Assembly: GCA_946807835.1 (NCBI GenBank)
Contig: OX327709.1
Location: forward strand, 24,801,501-24,865,500
DNA length: 64,000 nucleotides
Direction: 5' to 3'
From: Ailanthus altissimus
Lineage: Eukaryota; Streptophyta; Magnoliopsida; Sapindales; Simaroubaceae
Both the position numbers and the translations under genes were made by a program. The notes beneath the pieces are model-generated. The model ran no database searches, had not been told where the DNA came from, and saw only the letters and a program-made list of their open reading frames with translations. This document shows, one piece after another, positions 16,680-29,653 of this stretch. Position 1 is the stretch's first letter; every line of letters begins with the position of its first letter.

Positions 16680-19600
16680 TAGTCAACATGTCAACAGGGT
16701 TTTAGACAACTCTATCTTCGTTAGACTAACTTCACCACTTTGGACAATCTCTCGAATGTAATGGAGCTACACATTAATGTGTTAAGACATCTCGTGGAAC
16801 ACTTGATGCTTGCTTAGGTGTATGGCACTCTGGCTATCATAATATACACTAGTGTTCATATATTTAGTAGCCATTACTTCCATGCATATGCCTTTCAACC
16901 ACACGACCTCTTTAATAGCTTCACCAACAACTATGTACTCTATCTCTATAGTAGATAGTGCAACTACATATTATAAAAACTAATCTCTAACATACACTAC
17001 ACCTAAATACTGTGAATACATAACCCGTCAACGACCTTCTTTTATCTAGATCACTTGTATAATCTAAGTCTACGTATCCTCTTACCATTTCACTGTTGTC
17101 CCCATTCCTTTTATATATCAACCCGTGATTTGACGTCCCCTTGAGATATCTCAAGATCCATTTCATTGCAAGCTAGTGATCCTCACCTAAATTTGTCATG
17201 TATCTACTCACCACACTCACAGCTTGTGCTATGTCTAGTCTTGTGTAAACTATTGCATATATGATATTCCCCACAACATTTGCATACGGTATTTTACTTA
17301 TCTACAGTTTCTCTTATTCAGATGTTGGCGAATGTGCTGCTGAAAGATTAAAATGCGTGGCTAAAGGAGTAGAGACAGCTTTTGCGTTGGACATACCAAA
17401 CTTTTCTAGAATTTTGAGTATATATTGCTGTTGAGACAAGAATATAAAATCTCTTCTTTCCCTCACAATATCTATACCCAATATTCTCTTCGCTGCTCCA
17501 AAATCCTTCATCTCAAACTCGCCACTCAACTGCTTCATGAGTTTCTGTATTTCTTCCATATTCTTACATGCGATCAACATATCATTGACGTATAGAAGTA
17601 AATACATCATCCCACAACTTATGTTCTTGAAGTACACGCATCCATCATACTTGCTCTTACTAAAGCCATAAACCATTATAAACTCATCAAATCTCTTATA
17701 CCATTGTCTAGGTAATTGCTTTAACCCATATAATGATTTTTTTTAGCAAACAAGCATGATCTTCTTTCTCAGCCTCCTTGAAACCCTTGCGGCTATGCCA
17801 TGTATATCGTTTCTTCAAGGTCTCCATGCAGAAAAGATGTCTTTACATCCATCTACTCTAGATGTAAATTAAGATTTGCATACATGGCTAACAAAATCCT
17901 AATGGATGTGTGCTTGACGACTGAAGAGAAAATCTCATGAAAGTCAACTCCCTCTCTCTCATAGGCTCTATTCCCAGTATCCCCTCATTCACCTTATACA
18001 CCCACTTACACTCAACTAGTTTTTTTTTAGATCTCTCCACCAACTTCCAGGTATTGTTTTCCTAAGAGAACTAATCTTTTCTTTCATGGTTCGCTGTCAT
18101 TCTTTCTTGTTCTCATTCTTCATAACCTCACCATATGTTCTAGACTCATCATATTTAAAAGTGTAAGTAGAATTAAAAGTATGAGCAACTAAATTTGCAT
18201 GTGCATACTTGATTGGTAGGTTTATCATTCTCCTTAACCGGAGTCTCTGGCTAGTTGGTACTCTTCAAGTTCCATCTCTGGAGTCCCAGTGTTTCTTAGG
18301 TGGACTTGGAGGAATTTGCCGGTGTTCTTGGTTCTTCTTCAAGGATTTTATCGTTAAAGTGCTGATATGAAGGCATATTAGATCTACATTCAGGCTCCAC
18401 TTTAACTTTTATTGACACGGGTGCTGAGTCTTCTTTAGACACAATTTCTTATTTCTCACATTCTTAGAAAGCTTTCAGCATGATCGTTTCATCGAACGTC
18501 ACATCATAACTTATGATACTCCTTGGTGGTGTCAAGTCTTTCCACCATACCTTGTATCCTTTTACTCATTATGGATATCCTATGAATACCCCTTTGATGG
18601 CTCTAGATTCCTACTTCCCTTCCTTAACATGTACAAAGACAGGGAAACCAAATATTTTGAGGTGGTTATACTTAAGAGGATTGCTAGACCATTTCTCTTT
18701 TGGCGTTTTAAAGTCAATTGCTGAGGATGGACTTCTATTAATCAAATAAGTTGTAGTCACTATAGTTTCTCCCTGAAATGCCTTGAACATCTTTGCATTG
18801 GTAAGCATGCATATAACCTTTTCAAGTAAGGTCTTGTTCATTCTTTCAGGCATGTCATTCTACTGTGGTGTTGATCTTACCGTTCTATACCTTATAATTC
18901 TATGCTTGGCATAAAACCTATCAAACTCTCTATTACAAAACTCAAGGCCATTTTCAGTTCTTAGCCTCTTCACTCTTTTGCCAGTTCGATTCTCAACAAA
19001 AGCCTTCTAAGTCTTGAATATATCAAACGCTTGATCCTTACTCTTCAACACATAGACCCATAACTTCTTTGAATAGTCATTAATCAAACTGAAAAAATAC
19101 CTAGCACCACCACGAGTAGTTGTCTGAGTTGGTCCCCAAAGATTCGAGTGTATGTAGTCAAGAGTCTCTTTAGTCTTGTGCTCTCTGGTACTAAACCTCA
19201 CCCTATGTGTTGTCCCAAGCACACAATGCTCACAAAACTCTAATGGCTGGAACCTATCCTCACCAAATACCTTATGATTAAATAACTTCTTCAGGTTTCT
19301 CTCGCCTAGATATGCCAGTCTAAGATGCCATAACTTGGTTTGTATATTCTCATCATCTATAGAGAATAATGCAGAACTATTCACAACTTCACCCTTAAGC
19401 ACATAAACATCTTTGTGCTTCTTTCATCTTATTACCACCATAGAACCCTTTAACACTCTCAAAACCCCTTCGTCGATCCTGATGGAACACTCATTCTAGT
19501 CTAAAGTCCCTAGTGAGATCAAGTTTCTCTTGAGGTCAGGAACATACCTAACATTTATCAACTCTCTTATTCACCCATCATGCAGCCTAAGTTTAACACT

Positions 19601-20520
19601 ACTAATTTCCATCACCTGACATGCAACATCATTACTCATTAATACCTTGTCACTACTAATAGGCTTGAAATTTATAAACCAAGACTTGTGCAGGCACATA
19701 TAAAATGTACAACCAGAATCAAGAACCCATTGTTCAGCATTCTTACCATCAGTAGCGACTAAAGTCTCTGCACTATCATAGTTATCATCATAGACAAACG
19801 CAACATCCGTTTTCTTCTTATCTTGTGCTTTCTTTTTTGGATAGTTTTTTATGAAGTGCCATTTTTTCTTACAGCAACAGCACTTCTTAGGAATCTTGGA
19901 CTTCGATCTTGAGCCTTTTTTTCTCCATCTCTATATAGGGTCTTCCTCTTGTAGATAGACTTTTTGCATTGCCCTCGATCTGCTTCCCTAATAACTTTGA
20001 GTTTAATGATGATTTTACATCGCTCATCGTTAAACTCTCTTTATCGTAGAGTAACGTATCAACAAAGCTCTTATAACTTTTGAGGAGTGAACTCAGCAGG
20101 ATAATTGATCTATCTTCATCTTCTATCTTGATGTTGATAGACTCAAGATCAAGAATGATCTTATTGAAGGTGTCTATATGATCTTTCATCGGCGTCCCCT
20201 CTGACATAGATAGCTAATACAACTTTTTCTTTATATACAATCTGTTGGCCAATGATTTTTGCATATAAAAGGAGTCAAGCTTCTTCCAAAGATCAATTGA
20301 CATTGTCTCACCTGCTACTTCCCTCAGTACTTCATAGCTCAATGATGGAACGATTGTGCTGTAAACTTTTTCTTAAATATCCCTTCTTTTTACTTCAGCT
20401 TTAAATGACTATGACGTCTTTTCTTCCTCCTTAGATGGAGCTGCAGTCTCCTCTAATACTGAGCTTAACCGTTGGCTCACCAATAACGCCTTAACCTTTA
20501 TCGTACCATTGAATTTCTCT
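16680..20520 (-). pseudogene. gag-pol remnant of copia element A
   Basis: Read on the minus strand, domains are in copia order. A UBN2/gag-like region with LLSSLLKSYKSFVDTLL (20207-19887) comes first. A Gag-pre-integrase zinc region follows, with LWHLRLAYLGERNLKKL and CEHCVLG (19402-19200). The integrase core has the KTKETLDYIHSNLWGP start and the NRSPSSAIDFKTPKEKW block near 18740. Reverse transcriptase includes LLLYVNDMLIACKNM (17600-17560), where the usual YVDD is YVND. FLSQQQYILKILEKFGM and the start of RNase H follow toward 16700. At least several frameshifts and stops separate these blocks, so no protein can be made. Confidence 0.8.
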
Positions 20521-20559
20521 AGCTCATACTTGAGAATGGTCATATCTGCTTAGAACCAA

Positions 20560-20571
20560 GCTCTGATACCA
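20560..20571 (-). other. primer-binding site of copia element A
   Basis: GCTCTGATACCA is the reverse complement of TGGTATCAGAGC, the sequence complementary to the 3' end of plant initiator tRNA-Met. It lies a few bases inside the right LTR, which fixes the minus orientation of the element. Confidence 0.85.
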
Positions 20572-20577
20572 GTTTAT

Positions 20578-21387
20578 TGAAATAGAAGCACACAAACAAG
20601 CAATATAACCCAAGCAATATAATGCAGAATAAGTAATCAAGAAACTAAACAGAGAAAGGTAGAAGAAGAACACACAGAATTTATGTGGTTCGGCAACTTG
20701 CCTACGTCCACGGTGGATCAAGATCACACACTTTTATTATTGAATCTCAAGGCACTCACAAAGTATGTCTTTTATAAGAAAGACTCACAAAGTAAATACT
20801 CTCTCTTACAACCAAAGAGTTTTCTCTCACTAAAAATCACAAAGTATATTTGATCACAAAGATTTTCACAAAGATCACTAAAATGTATTTACGAGTCAAT
20901 AAAGAGCCTTTATATAAACTTTAGGACAACGTAGGTTTACCCTAAATGTGTGAGAGTCGTATTATTGAGTCCTAAAATAAATAGGAGACGAAACAAGTTG
21001 ATTCAAAATAGGAAACTATTTATTTTAGGACTCCATAATACGACTCTCACACATTTAGGGTAAACCTAAATGGGAGACGAAAATAAATAGGAGACGAAAC
21101 AGGAGACGAAACAAGTTGATTCAAAATAGGAAACTATTCCCTGGGCTGGGCACTACGGCGCCCAGCTCTTAACGCAGCGGTGCTGGGCTTTTCCGCTTAG
21201 GCGCTATGGCGCTGAGCACCTGGTGCTGCAGTGCCCAGGTGCTATTTTAGGCGCTGCAGCGCCCACACCTGGACATCGCCAAATGCGTCTTATGCCTCCT
21301 TTTGCTTCCGTCTTCGATCCTTGCGTACCTAACGTACTTGGCTTGCTCTTCAAATCATATCCCGATATTTTTTAATCAACATTCTCA
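20578..21387 (-). repeat. right (5') LTR of copia element A with snap-back insertion
   Basis: Homologous to 15881-16546 but about 145 bp longer. The extra length is an inverted copy of LTR sequence (arms 20932-20984 and 21016-21068), followed by partial direct re-copies of the GGAGACGAAACA block near 21072-21113. The GC-rich patch with GGCGCTGCAGCGCCC words is at about 21141-21270. Confidence 0.8.
20932..21068. repeat. inverted repeat (about 53-bp arms, 31-bp loop) inside an LTR
   Basis: The arm at 20932-20984 (starting TAGGTTTACCCTAAATGTG) is repeated as its reverse complement at 21016-21068 with one or two mismatches (TTGAG against TGGAG). The sibling LTR lacks the second arm, so this is a derived feature of one LTR. 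Confidence 0.85.
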
Positions 21388-21393
21388 CGCATG

Positions 21394-21560
21394 GTTAAAT
21401 TTACTAGTAGAGAAGCTAACCATATAGCACATCACCTCTTTAAATTTGCTATTTCCTCTGGTTTAGAGTAAGTATGGAAGGAATGAGTTCCTCTTTCTCT
21501 AATTCATTTTATAGAGGCAGAATTGTTCGCCTCTAGTTCCTTTTCTTAATATAGTCCATT
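21394..21560 (+). pseudogene. LINE RNase H-like tail (3' part)
   Basis: Resumes the LINE frame after the copia insertion: VKFTSREANHIAHHLFKFA matches the conserved end of the RNase H-like domain (R-x-x-N-x-x-A-H-x-L-x-x-F/A). The frame decays after an in-frame stop, and the sequence ends in T/A-rich DNA near 21550-21600, possibly the old LINE 3' end. Confidence 0.75.
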
Positions 21561-22929
21561 TTTCCTTCAAATAAAGAACAACCATATTTTATTTTTTAAA
21601 AAACATTAATAATGTCAATAATCGAACCTTTTATAGAGGTAGATGAGGAAGTCCATGTCAAATTTTCACTACTAAATTACAATAATTTGTGCAAAAATCA
21701 TCCATTTTTTGTTTTAATTTCACATATTAATAATAATTAAGATTTTAACTTAATTGATGAGTTAACTATTAATCTAAGTTAAGTTAATTTATTATTTAAC
21801 AATCAAATAATAAAATTTTTAATTATTATATTATTTAATTAACATATCCAAGTTAACTCTTAACCTAGGTTAGGTTAATATATTCGGCCACCAAGTATTT
21901 TATATTTAAATATTAAATTAAACCTAACTAAGATTAATTATTAACAAAGGTAAGGTTAGTTCACTTTTCCATAAAAGTAAACTTTAATATTTAAATATAA
22001 AATTAACTTAACTTTAGTTAACTCTTAACTTAGGTTAAGTTTATTAATTATTTAATTCTTAAATAATTAAATATGTAAAATTATCTTTAAGCCCTTACTT
22101 GGTTACCAAGTAAACCCTCTAATGGATCCCACTATATCACACACTTAGGTAAACTCAACCAAAGACTCATTATGCGCTACGTGTCATTCTTTAATTGGTT
22201 GATAACACTTGTCAACTAATTACTGTACTTAATACTTAAGTACTAGCACCCGTGCATCTTAAGGGTTCTTGAAACAAATAATTAGTTATGCCGAATTTTA
22301 CTGGATCAAACTATTCAATCCGATACGTTGCCCCCAGTGCACAACGAGTACACTTCATATTGCAAGACTTTCGAGGTTCATGCCTGATTTGTCAAATAAA
22401 ACTATTTTATAAGTCTGTAATCGATGCCCCACGCACACATCATGGATATTACAAATCAGCGCATTAGACCATACAAGTTGAGGTCATAGTGCATACGTAT
22501 AGTTCTTCTGTCATATATATACAGGATGTACAGAGGCATAGATCAATACCGTCAAATCTTCATATGCTCATCTATGAACTCATCTCCAAATTCGTATCTC
22601 GATGAACAATATAAGCAAAACACTTTTGCTATATTATTCAACCTTGTAGGAAACTCTTTTCCTGGGTTGATTGCTTATGGCCATAAGACTTTCTAAAATA
22701 CAATCTCGGAGCATCAGATATATAACTTCCTATGTGAGCTAACAGATCCTATATCGACACACACCGGACTCTATAAGCATCGGATCATACTCACGACATA
22801 CAGTGGTTAAACCATGAAAAGTCTCTAACGCTCGTGAAATCAGAGTATGATGGATCATTCACAAGCCCATCTTGGCGCTCAAGTAAAAGAATCACGTATA
22901 CTACTCAACTCGAGATGACCTTCTGACAC
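21561..22929 (+). repeat. diverged LTR fragment of the copia-B family
   Basis: From about 22140 this aligns with the copia-B left LTR at 32980-33725 in the same orientation. Shared blocks are CAGTGCACAACGAGTACACT, GCGCATTAGACCATACAAGT and CTACTCAACTCGA, at the same order and spacing. The upstream 21740-22080 part is very AT-rich with recurring TTAACCTAGGTTAGG-like words and probably belongs to the same LTR. It is cut off at 22929 by the foldback element. Confidence 0.7.
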
Positions 22930-25066
22930 GTCTAGAATATAAGAGTTGATTTCCAAGTGCAGAATTTTCGAAGTAATAAATAACCCGATGAGAATATGGT
23001 CGATCCATAGGGAAGTGGAATTAAAATTATAAACTATAAATATTTTAAAAACAATTAAAGCAGTATAAGATATTTACAAATAATAATTTAATTAATTAAT
23101 TAAAATAAAAGTTAAGGTTATGGGGATCCACTCTTGGTATATGAAATAAGAATATATTCAACTCTTTTTATAACTCAATTAGAATCCTCACATAAATGTG
23201 GTTCCAATCGAAAGATATAACAATTAAAGTTCATCATTATTTATATATTAACTTGTATTTATTTCTTTCAATTATTATACACCAAATCTTATAAACGGGT
23301 TCAAGTATTTATTATGTTAATCTTTATATTTTTCTATAATAAATCAAGACTCATACTTTACAAGAAATTGTATCTACGCCAAATTTTATAAATAGTTTCA
23401 AGAATTTATTGTGCTAACTATAAAAATTGTCTATAATAAATCAAGATACACTGACATGTCCAAAATATAAGAGTTTATTCTCAAGTGCAGGATTGTCGAA
23501 GTAATAAATAATCCGGTGAGAACGGGGTCAATCCGCAGGGAAGTAGAATTAAAATTATAAACTATAAATACTTTAAAGACAATTAAAGAAGTATAAGATG
23601 TTTACAAATAATAATTCAATTAACTAATTAAAATAAAAGCTAATTGAAGAACACTTGAAATTACACATTTAATAAGAGTTTTACATCATTATTTTGTATT
23701 ATTAGTGTCTTTAACCTTTCGAACTTAAGTATGTTTACAATATTGTACATAATTAGCTTTTAACTGTTTTGTGGTAGGTTCGGTAAAATGGGCATAACTT
23801 TCTACCTAAAGATCCAATTTGAGTGATTCTTGATCCTGTTAAGATCTGACTCAATGAGCTAACATATTGTATTTAAAAAAATATTTGAAATTTGAGCGTT
23901 TAGAGCGTGAAAATAGCCTAGAACAGAATTGATATGCAGTACAGGCCCAGTCCAAACAGTCATTAGTATTTGACCCATAACTATAGCAATACGTATCTAA
24001 TATGTATGAGACAACTCAATTTGAAAATATAAGAGAAGTATCTACAACTTTGATGTTTTGAGTAATAGCTAATTCAGAACACATCAATTCCAAATTAGAT
24101 AATCAAGTGGATGCATTATTGATTATCAATGTAAATTATTTGCCACCATTCTTGACTTTTATCATCCAAATGGTTCCCTCTTCATTTGTTTCTATTTATC
24201 CTTTTTTTTTTATAAATAGATATCATGTTTATGCCTAAATGATGTAATTAGAGAACTAAATTTTAGTTTAAAATACTTATCTTTTGTATTATTTCTTTGT
24301 AATATTATTTCTCTTATTTTTTGTTTTAAAGTCATGTTATCTCTTCTTCCATTTCTTTTCTTTTTTTTTTAGTTTTATTATGTCCAAATAATTTTATTTA
24401 TGCTAAGGTGAAATAATAAAACTCTTGACAAGATAATAAGATGTATTTAACTCTTATTCATGAATTTAATGCTCATTATTAAGTTATGCAAATTTATATA
24501 TGATGTATTTATTTTGTTTGTAATATTAATACACTTTCTTCTAAAATGGTGCCTCTTGATTTATTATAGACAATTTTTATAGTTGGCACAATAAATTCTT
24601 GAAACCATTTACAAGATTTGGCGTATATACCATTTATTGTAAAGTATGATCTTGATTTATTGTAGACAAATATAAAGATTAACATAATAAATACTTGAAT
24701 CAATTTATAAGATTTGGTGTATAATAATTGAAAGAAATAAATGCTAGTTAATATATAAATGGTGATGAACTTTAATTGTTATATCTTCCGGTTGGAACCT
24801 CTTTGGTGTGAGGATTTCAATTGAGTTATAAAAAGAGTTAAATATATTCTTATTTCTTATGTCAAGAGTTGATCCTCCTAACCTTAACTTTTATTTGAAT
24901 TGGTTAATTGAATTAATATTTGCAGACATCTTATATTGTATTAATTATCTTTAAAGTATTTATAGTTTGTAATTTTAATTCTACTTCTCTGTGGATCGAC
25001 CCCGTTCTTATCAGGTTATTTATTACTTCGACATTCCTACACTTGAGAATAAAGTCTTATATTCTG
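22930..25066. mobile_element. foldback-type element with ~515-bp inverted terminal arms
   Basis: The left arm 22930-23447 and right arm 24554-25066 are reverse complements at roughly 85-90% identity by eye, over their whole length; examples are TTATATATTAACT and AACAATTAAAGTTCATCA in the left arm. A third, partial copy of the left terminus in direct orientation lies at about 23455-23640 (ATATAAGAGTTTATTCTCAA...). The central ~900 bp is unique in the window and has no coding potential. Both arms share a GTCGATCCA-CAG-GGAAGT-GAATT block about 90 bp from the terminus. No transposase is present, so it is non-autonomous. Confidence 0.75.
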
Positions 25067-25985
25067 GACCACAAACCATAATATATATATACAATCTTGA
25101 AAATTTTCTTCAAATAAAAGCTTCAACTCCATATCCTTACAGGTGAGTTAGGACTTCACTCATAGAGTTAGAAAATAAATAATCTCTCAAGAAAATGTTA
25201 CATTTAAGGACAGACAGACAAACTAACATTGATCTAAAGATAGAAAAATTAATTGTTTAGAGTCAAACCATTTTTGCCACATGCTAGCTTTAGGACTTTA
25301 ATTATTTTATACGAATCTTATGAATAGAGAGTCCAGTGATAAAATTGCTTCCTAATGACTTTTGTCTTCTAAAATTGAATGAAGATTTTATTGAACTGAA
25401 TTGACTTATTCTTTTTTTTTTTAAAGACATAAAGAATCATTACAAAATAAGAGCAATTTCTCACCATATTACTTTTTCATTTTTTTTAATCATCCTTTAT
25501 CTAAACAACCAAATCATTCCCTATCTCAAATGATTCCAAACAAAAATGAACTATTTCAAAATATCAATGAAAGTTTTTAAGCTATTATCTCAAACCTCTC
25601 CACTCACTCACAAAGATGTGTGAGTTTAAAAAAGAATATATATACTTAAACATGAAAATTCTCTTGATTATATATATTGAATCATCTATCTTACCACAAA
25701 GTTTAGTATTGTGCTAAAGAAATAATTTCGAAAGTTATTCTTTAATAACTTAAATAGAAAAAGTGATTTAAACTAAATAATTTTGAGATCACTCCTCAAT
25801 AATAAAGCAAATTTATTTAAGCAACAAACAAATATACATAAAATGCATTAAAAATAAACCAATTAGAATGTGTTTCAAAAGTTCAGTAATGTACTTTTTA
25901 CTCTGCCATTCTAGAATTAGAATGCGTCTCAAGAATGCATAAATGAACTTTTTACTCACGCTATTCATGATGAATTTTCTTTAGA
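25067..25985. other. intergenic AT-rich DNA
   Basis: No gene seen. It contains the short tandem repeat listed separately at 25862-25967. Confidence 0.5.
25862..25967. repeat. two-copy tandem repeat, ~52-bp unit
   Basis: AATTAGAATGTGTTTCAAAA...CTTTTTACTCTGCCATTC is followed by AATTAGAATGCGTCTCAAGA...CTTTTTACTCACGCTATTC, about 80% alike. Confidence 0.7.
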
Positions 25986-26203
25986 GAACAAAGTGATAGC
26001 AAAAAAAAAAACATTAACACTAATATTATATATTAACTACCATTCCTCTAACTAGATTGAGATATTGTCCTCAATATCAAAATATAGAAAGAGTAGAGTA
26101 TAAAAGATATCATTTGAAATATCTTTTAATGGAAATAAAACCTGCAACAAAATAAATAAGCCACACAAAATGTTTAAAAATACAAAAAAGTAGATAGACT
26201 ACA

Positions 26204-28924
26204 TGTCACGCCCCAGACCCAAAAGATCTGACACACGACATCACTTATATTCATTCATTAATATTTAAACATTCATTTTAATTTCTTTCAGAATTATAAC
26301 AATTGAATTATGACTGGGACAATTAGTAAACCAGAGATACGCAGAGTTTTCTCAAAGATTAACACTCTACTATGTCACCAGTAGCAACTTTATTACCAGA
26401 AGCCCATAATATACTCATTGTAAATTCTTACTTAAAATCAACCAATAACCACACTTGGTGAAACTTAAACCAAATTCAACCACACACAATAAAATAATAC
26501 ATAAGTATTTATTCAATAGGGACAAATCAAATATCTTATCCCACATATCCCCAAATAAAATACTCAGCAACCTAACAACTTAGGGAACCCAAGGAACAGC
26601 AGAAGCCTTGCCAAATCCACTAAGCACACATGTACCTTATTTACCTGAAATCACCATAAACTATAATGAGTATAAAACTCAGTAAGCATACTAGTTTTTC
26701 ATATATCAAATACAAATACATATATGTACACAATGCATATGTATGATATGTTGTGATCAATCAAAATCATAATCTTATCAAATCACATGTTATGTAAGCG
26801 CTTATACATTTTTTCAAAATATACAATAGGAATACCATCACTCAACTACTACTTAGTAGGACTTACACATCATATATCACATAATGAGCCAAATGTCACT
26901 CGTAGATGACATACCGTATGAGAGGAATAGTATAAGTGAGGTTTAAATTACACATATATAATGCTCAAGTCCGAAGGTAATAGCCAAACCCTCACCCTGA
27001 TCATCGGTGAGTCCTCTCACATGCACCAATACGCCACCACATGAATGTGATGACTCAATCTTCCTTTAGGTACCAATAGGATCCTCTCTACATACGGAAC
27101 ACATAACATATACCAATCCCAAAAGAAAGGCCACACATAAAGGCTCCACAAATTATATAAGATGCCTACTAAGTCAACAGTGAGTTCAAGTATCCTCAAA
27201 ACACAAAATGTTTCTCATGGACATATTACACTTCAAAGCTTTCTTTATTAAACACATTTTATTTTGAAAGCTCACTTTCAAAACACATGTATGTCCATGC
27301 TCGATATCAATGCTCATATTCATAAACATATATCTTTCACATTTCATATCAAATACACTTTGGCATAACATAAACATATTTCTAAGCATATTTACAAAAT
27401 CATATATAGATAATTACTATGCTTGTTGTGATTTCAGAAAAAAGTCTAGTATACTTACCTCTTAGCACTTTTGGGTACAAGGTTTAATTCTTATTAACCT
27501 ATCAATGGAGATTAATCCTTTCATAAGCCTCACAATTCACACAAAACACTTTAAATAGCTTACAAAATTATACACAATGCATTTATCACATCAAATTGGT
27601 CTAATTACTCGGTTTCTCAAAACCTGTCATTCTGACCACTTACAGTTTACAAAATTTTCTAATACATCAAATGATGTCCAATTACTCCAAAATCCGAATA
27701 TATCATTCTTAACTCATATATCCTTCTTATATATGAATATTATATCAAAATTCCTACAAAATCTATTCCATACACACCATTGAATCCAAACTGCTAACCT
27801 AACAGGATCAAGATATTTACTGAACAGTATTCAATATCTCAATTTTATAAAATCATATACTAACTCAAAAATTATAAAACTATCACAAAAATAATCGTGA
27901 CACATATCGGAATTCATGATAAATATTTCACTTCAAAATCACTGCCAAAAGTAGTTTAAAACTATTTTATTCTATAGCGTTAAAAATCTGTTAATCAAAT
28001 ACTGCAATGAGTTGACACTCTTTAGAAAATCATAACAATTTAACGACATTGATCTAAATTCTCAATTATGAGTATATCATATTAGGCATATAAAATTATC
28101 ATATTACACAAATTTGTAATTTTTAAAGATCATTCAGCAAGGTAAAAATTGTTTTCCACTGTATCATACTATTCACACAGGAAATTTCTAGAATTTTAGG
28201 GTCATTTTGGTAAATTCACAACAAATTTAATTTCTAAAATTTTCAATCAATTCAATGTCTCAAATGATCCTAAAAATGTATAATTTCACATACTCAAATT
28301 TTAAAATCATAATCGAATCACAACAATTTATAAAATTCCTGGATCAAGAGACTATCAAATAGAAATTCTGCAAGTCATCATGCTTTATCAAGCTATCTAC
28401 ATAGATTATCATCAATTCTCACAATATCTTATGAAATACACATCAAATCCTCAATTATACATATTTTCAAAAATCAAAACTTAAATAATTTAACTTAATT
28501 AACACCAATAAATTAAAAAATAGTTGTGATATACCTCTTAAAATTCAAAATTTCAATTTTTTTTTCTTTTTCTTCTTCTTCTTCTCTTTCTCTCCCCTCT
28601 ATTTCTCTCTTCTCTCTCTCTAAAGGGATAGCTCGACCCAAAAGAGTGAATTAAGATTTCAAAAGTGTATTTTTATATTAAGAGGCTAATTTTTAGTATT
28701 TACGAATTTGCCTCAAAACTTTTAAAGTATTACAAATTGGTCTCTAAAATAAATCTAAAGTTTTGCAAATAAACCCAATGCTAATAGTATGCCCTTAACC
28801 TGTACAAACACTACTAATAACAATATATAAATCAAGTATCACCCACATACAAATAAAAATACGTATATTTATATATATATATATAAATACTTATTCTTAC
28901 CGGTTGTGGATACTAGTTACTACA
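26204..28924 (-). mobile_element. solo LTR (2.72 kb) of the LTR-G family
   Basis: On the minus strand it begins TGTAGTAACTAGTATCC and ends GGGGCGTGACA. It is flanked by a perfect 5-bp target duplication CTACA (26199-26203 and 28925-28929). It aligns end to end with the LTRs at 42910-45623 and 49398-52114. No internal region remains, so this is a solo LTR. It sits in the 3' flank of LOG copy 1: the sequence on its two sides (26040-26203 and 28930-29095) is contiguous in LOG copy 2. Confidence 0.88.
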
Positions 28925-28984
28925 CTACAGACGAATAGTCAAATCTATCTTGTATTTCTTTTCACTGTCATCAATATACTAATC

Positions 28985-29578
28985 TATTTAACGCATTGTT
29001 AGATTAGATATAGGTATAAAAGCTTGTAATTCATCAAGTAACTGCTCAACAATTGAATCAAAAATGAGGATCCGTCGTTTTGCAAATGAGATGAATTATT
29101 TTTCCATCGCATAGTCAAGAAAAGATAACAACTCATTATAAAAACCATCAATATTTAACAAACCAATGAGTTTTTGGTGGATTTGCAATTGTGCCCATGA
29201 GACAATTTGAAAAATTTTCTCTAAAGTTTCAAAACCTCTAGGTAAAGCAATGAAGGCATCCGCATTCCAAAGCATACGAGATATTTGCTCATGCATTGAT
29301 GACACCTGTAATTCACCCCCAATTATTTTTTCTACAATATTCCCAACAGCTAGAGCTTTCGGTATAATATCCAAAACTCGACTGTCTTTATTTTGTGTAA
29401 CTGTTGCTATACATCCCATTAATCCACGACTACCTCCCCTATATACTAAATTAATTTTTTGCTCAGGTAACACCTTACCAATGATTTTTGCTATTTCTAC
29501 AAACTCTCTAGTTTTTTTAGGGTTAGCTCTACAAAAGACACAAATTTTTGTAAATTTACGAGTTGATGTTCCTTTCAT
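28985..29578 (-). pseudogene. LOG-like cytokinin phosphoribohydrolase, copy 1 (degenerate)
   Basis: Starting at an ATG at 29578, the frame encodes a LOG-family Rossmann protein: KICVFCRANPKKTREF, LVYRGGSRGLMG, VSSMHEQISRML, then IALPRGFETLEKIFQIVSWA. LOG enzymes cleave cytokinin riboside 5'-monophosphates to free bases plus ribose 5-phosphate. The signature PGGxGTxxE is PRGFETLEK here, and the nucleotide-binding GGG is RGGS, so it is unlikely to be active even if expressed. The frame stops at a TAA at 29096-29098. Homology continues in frame to about 28985 with the C-terminal helix and a terminal stop. It shares TATA-region and 3'-flank sequence with copy 2 at 46069-46722 but is clearly the older, more decayed copy. 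There are no introns, unlike ordinary plant LOG genes, which have several. Confidence 0.85.
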
Positions 29579-29641
29579 TAGTACATTCATCATCTCCTTT
29601 GAATGATTTTGAGTTTGTATAAAGATGCAGAAATAATGCAA

Positions 29642-29653
29642 TGTATTTATAGA
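29642..29653 (-). promoter_or_regulatory. TATA box of LOG copy 1
   Basis: On the minus strand this reads TCTATAAATACA, about 65 bases before the ATG at 29578. The same word sits at the same distance before LOG copy 2 (46781-46792), with shared downstream sequence (TGCATC...TATACAAACTC). It is therefore a conserved promoter and not chance. Confidence 0.65.

Larger units (their letters stand above)
15881..21393 (-). mobile_element. Ty1/copia element A, decayed, nested in the LINE
   Basis: Minus-oriented element with LTRs at about 15881-16546 and 20578-21387, a tRNA-iMet-type primer-binding site next to the right (5') LTR and a broken gag-pol between them. The hexamer GTTAAA occurs at both outer junctions (15875-15880 and 21394-21399), consistent with a target-site duplication. 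The LINE RNase H reading frame continues across it. The LTR end is CATTCTCA on the right, and the exact outermost bases are uncertain by about six positions. Confidence 0.8.

Noticed and set aside
22930..25066. LTR retrotransposon interpretation of the paired repeats
   Set aside because: The two long arms are inverted, not direct, and no PBS, PPT or gag-pol lies between them.
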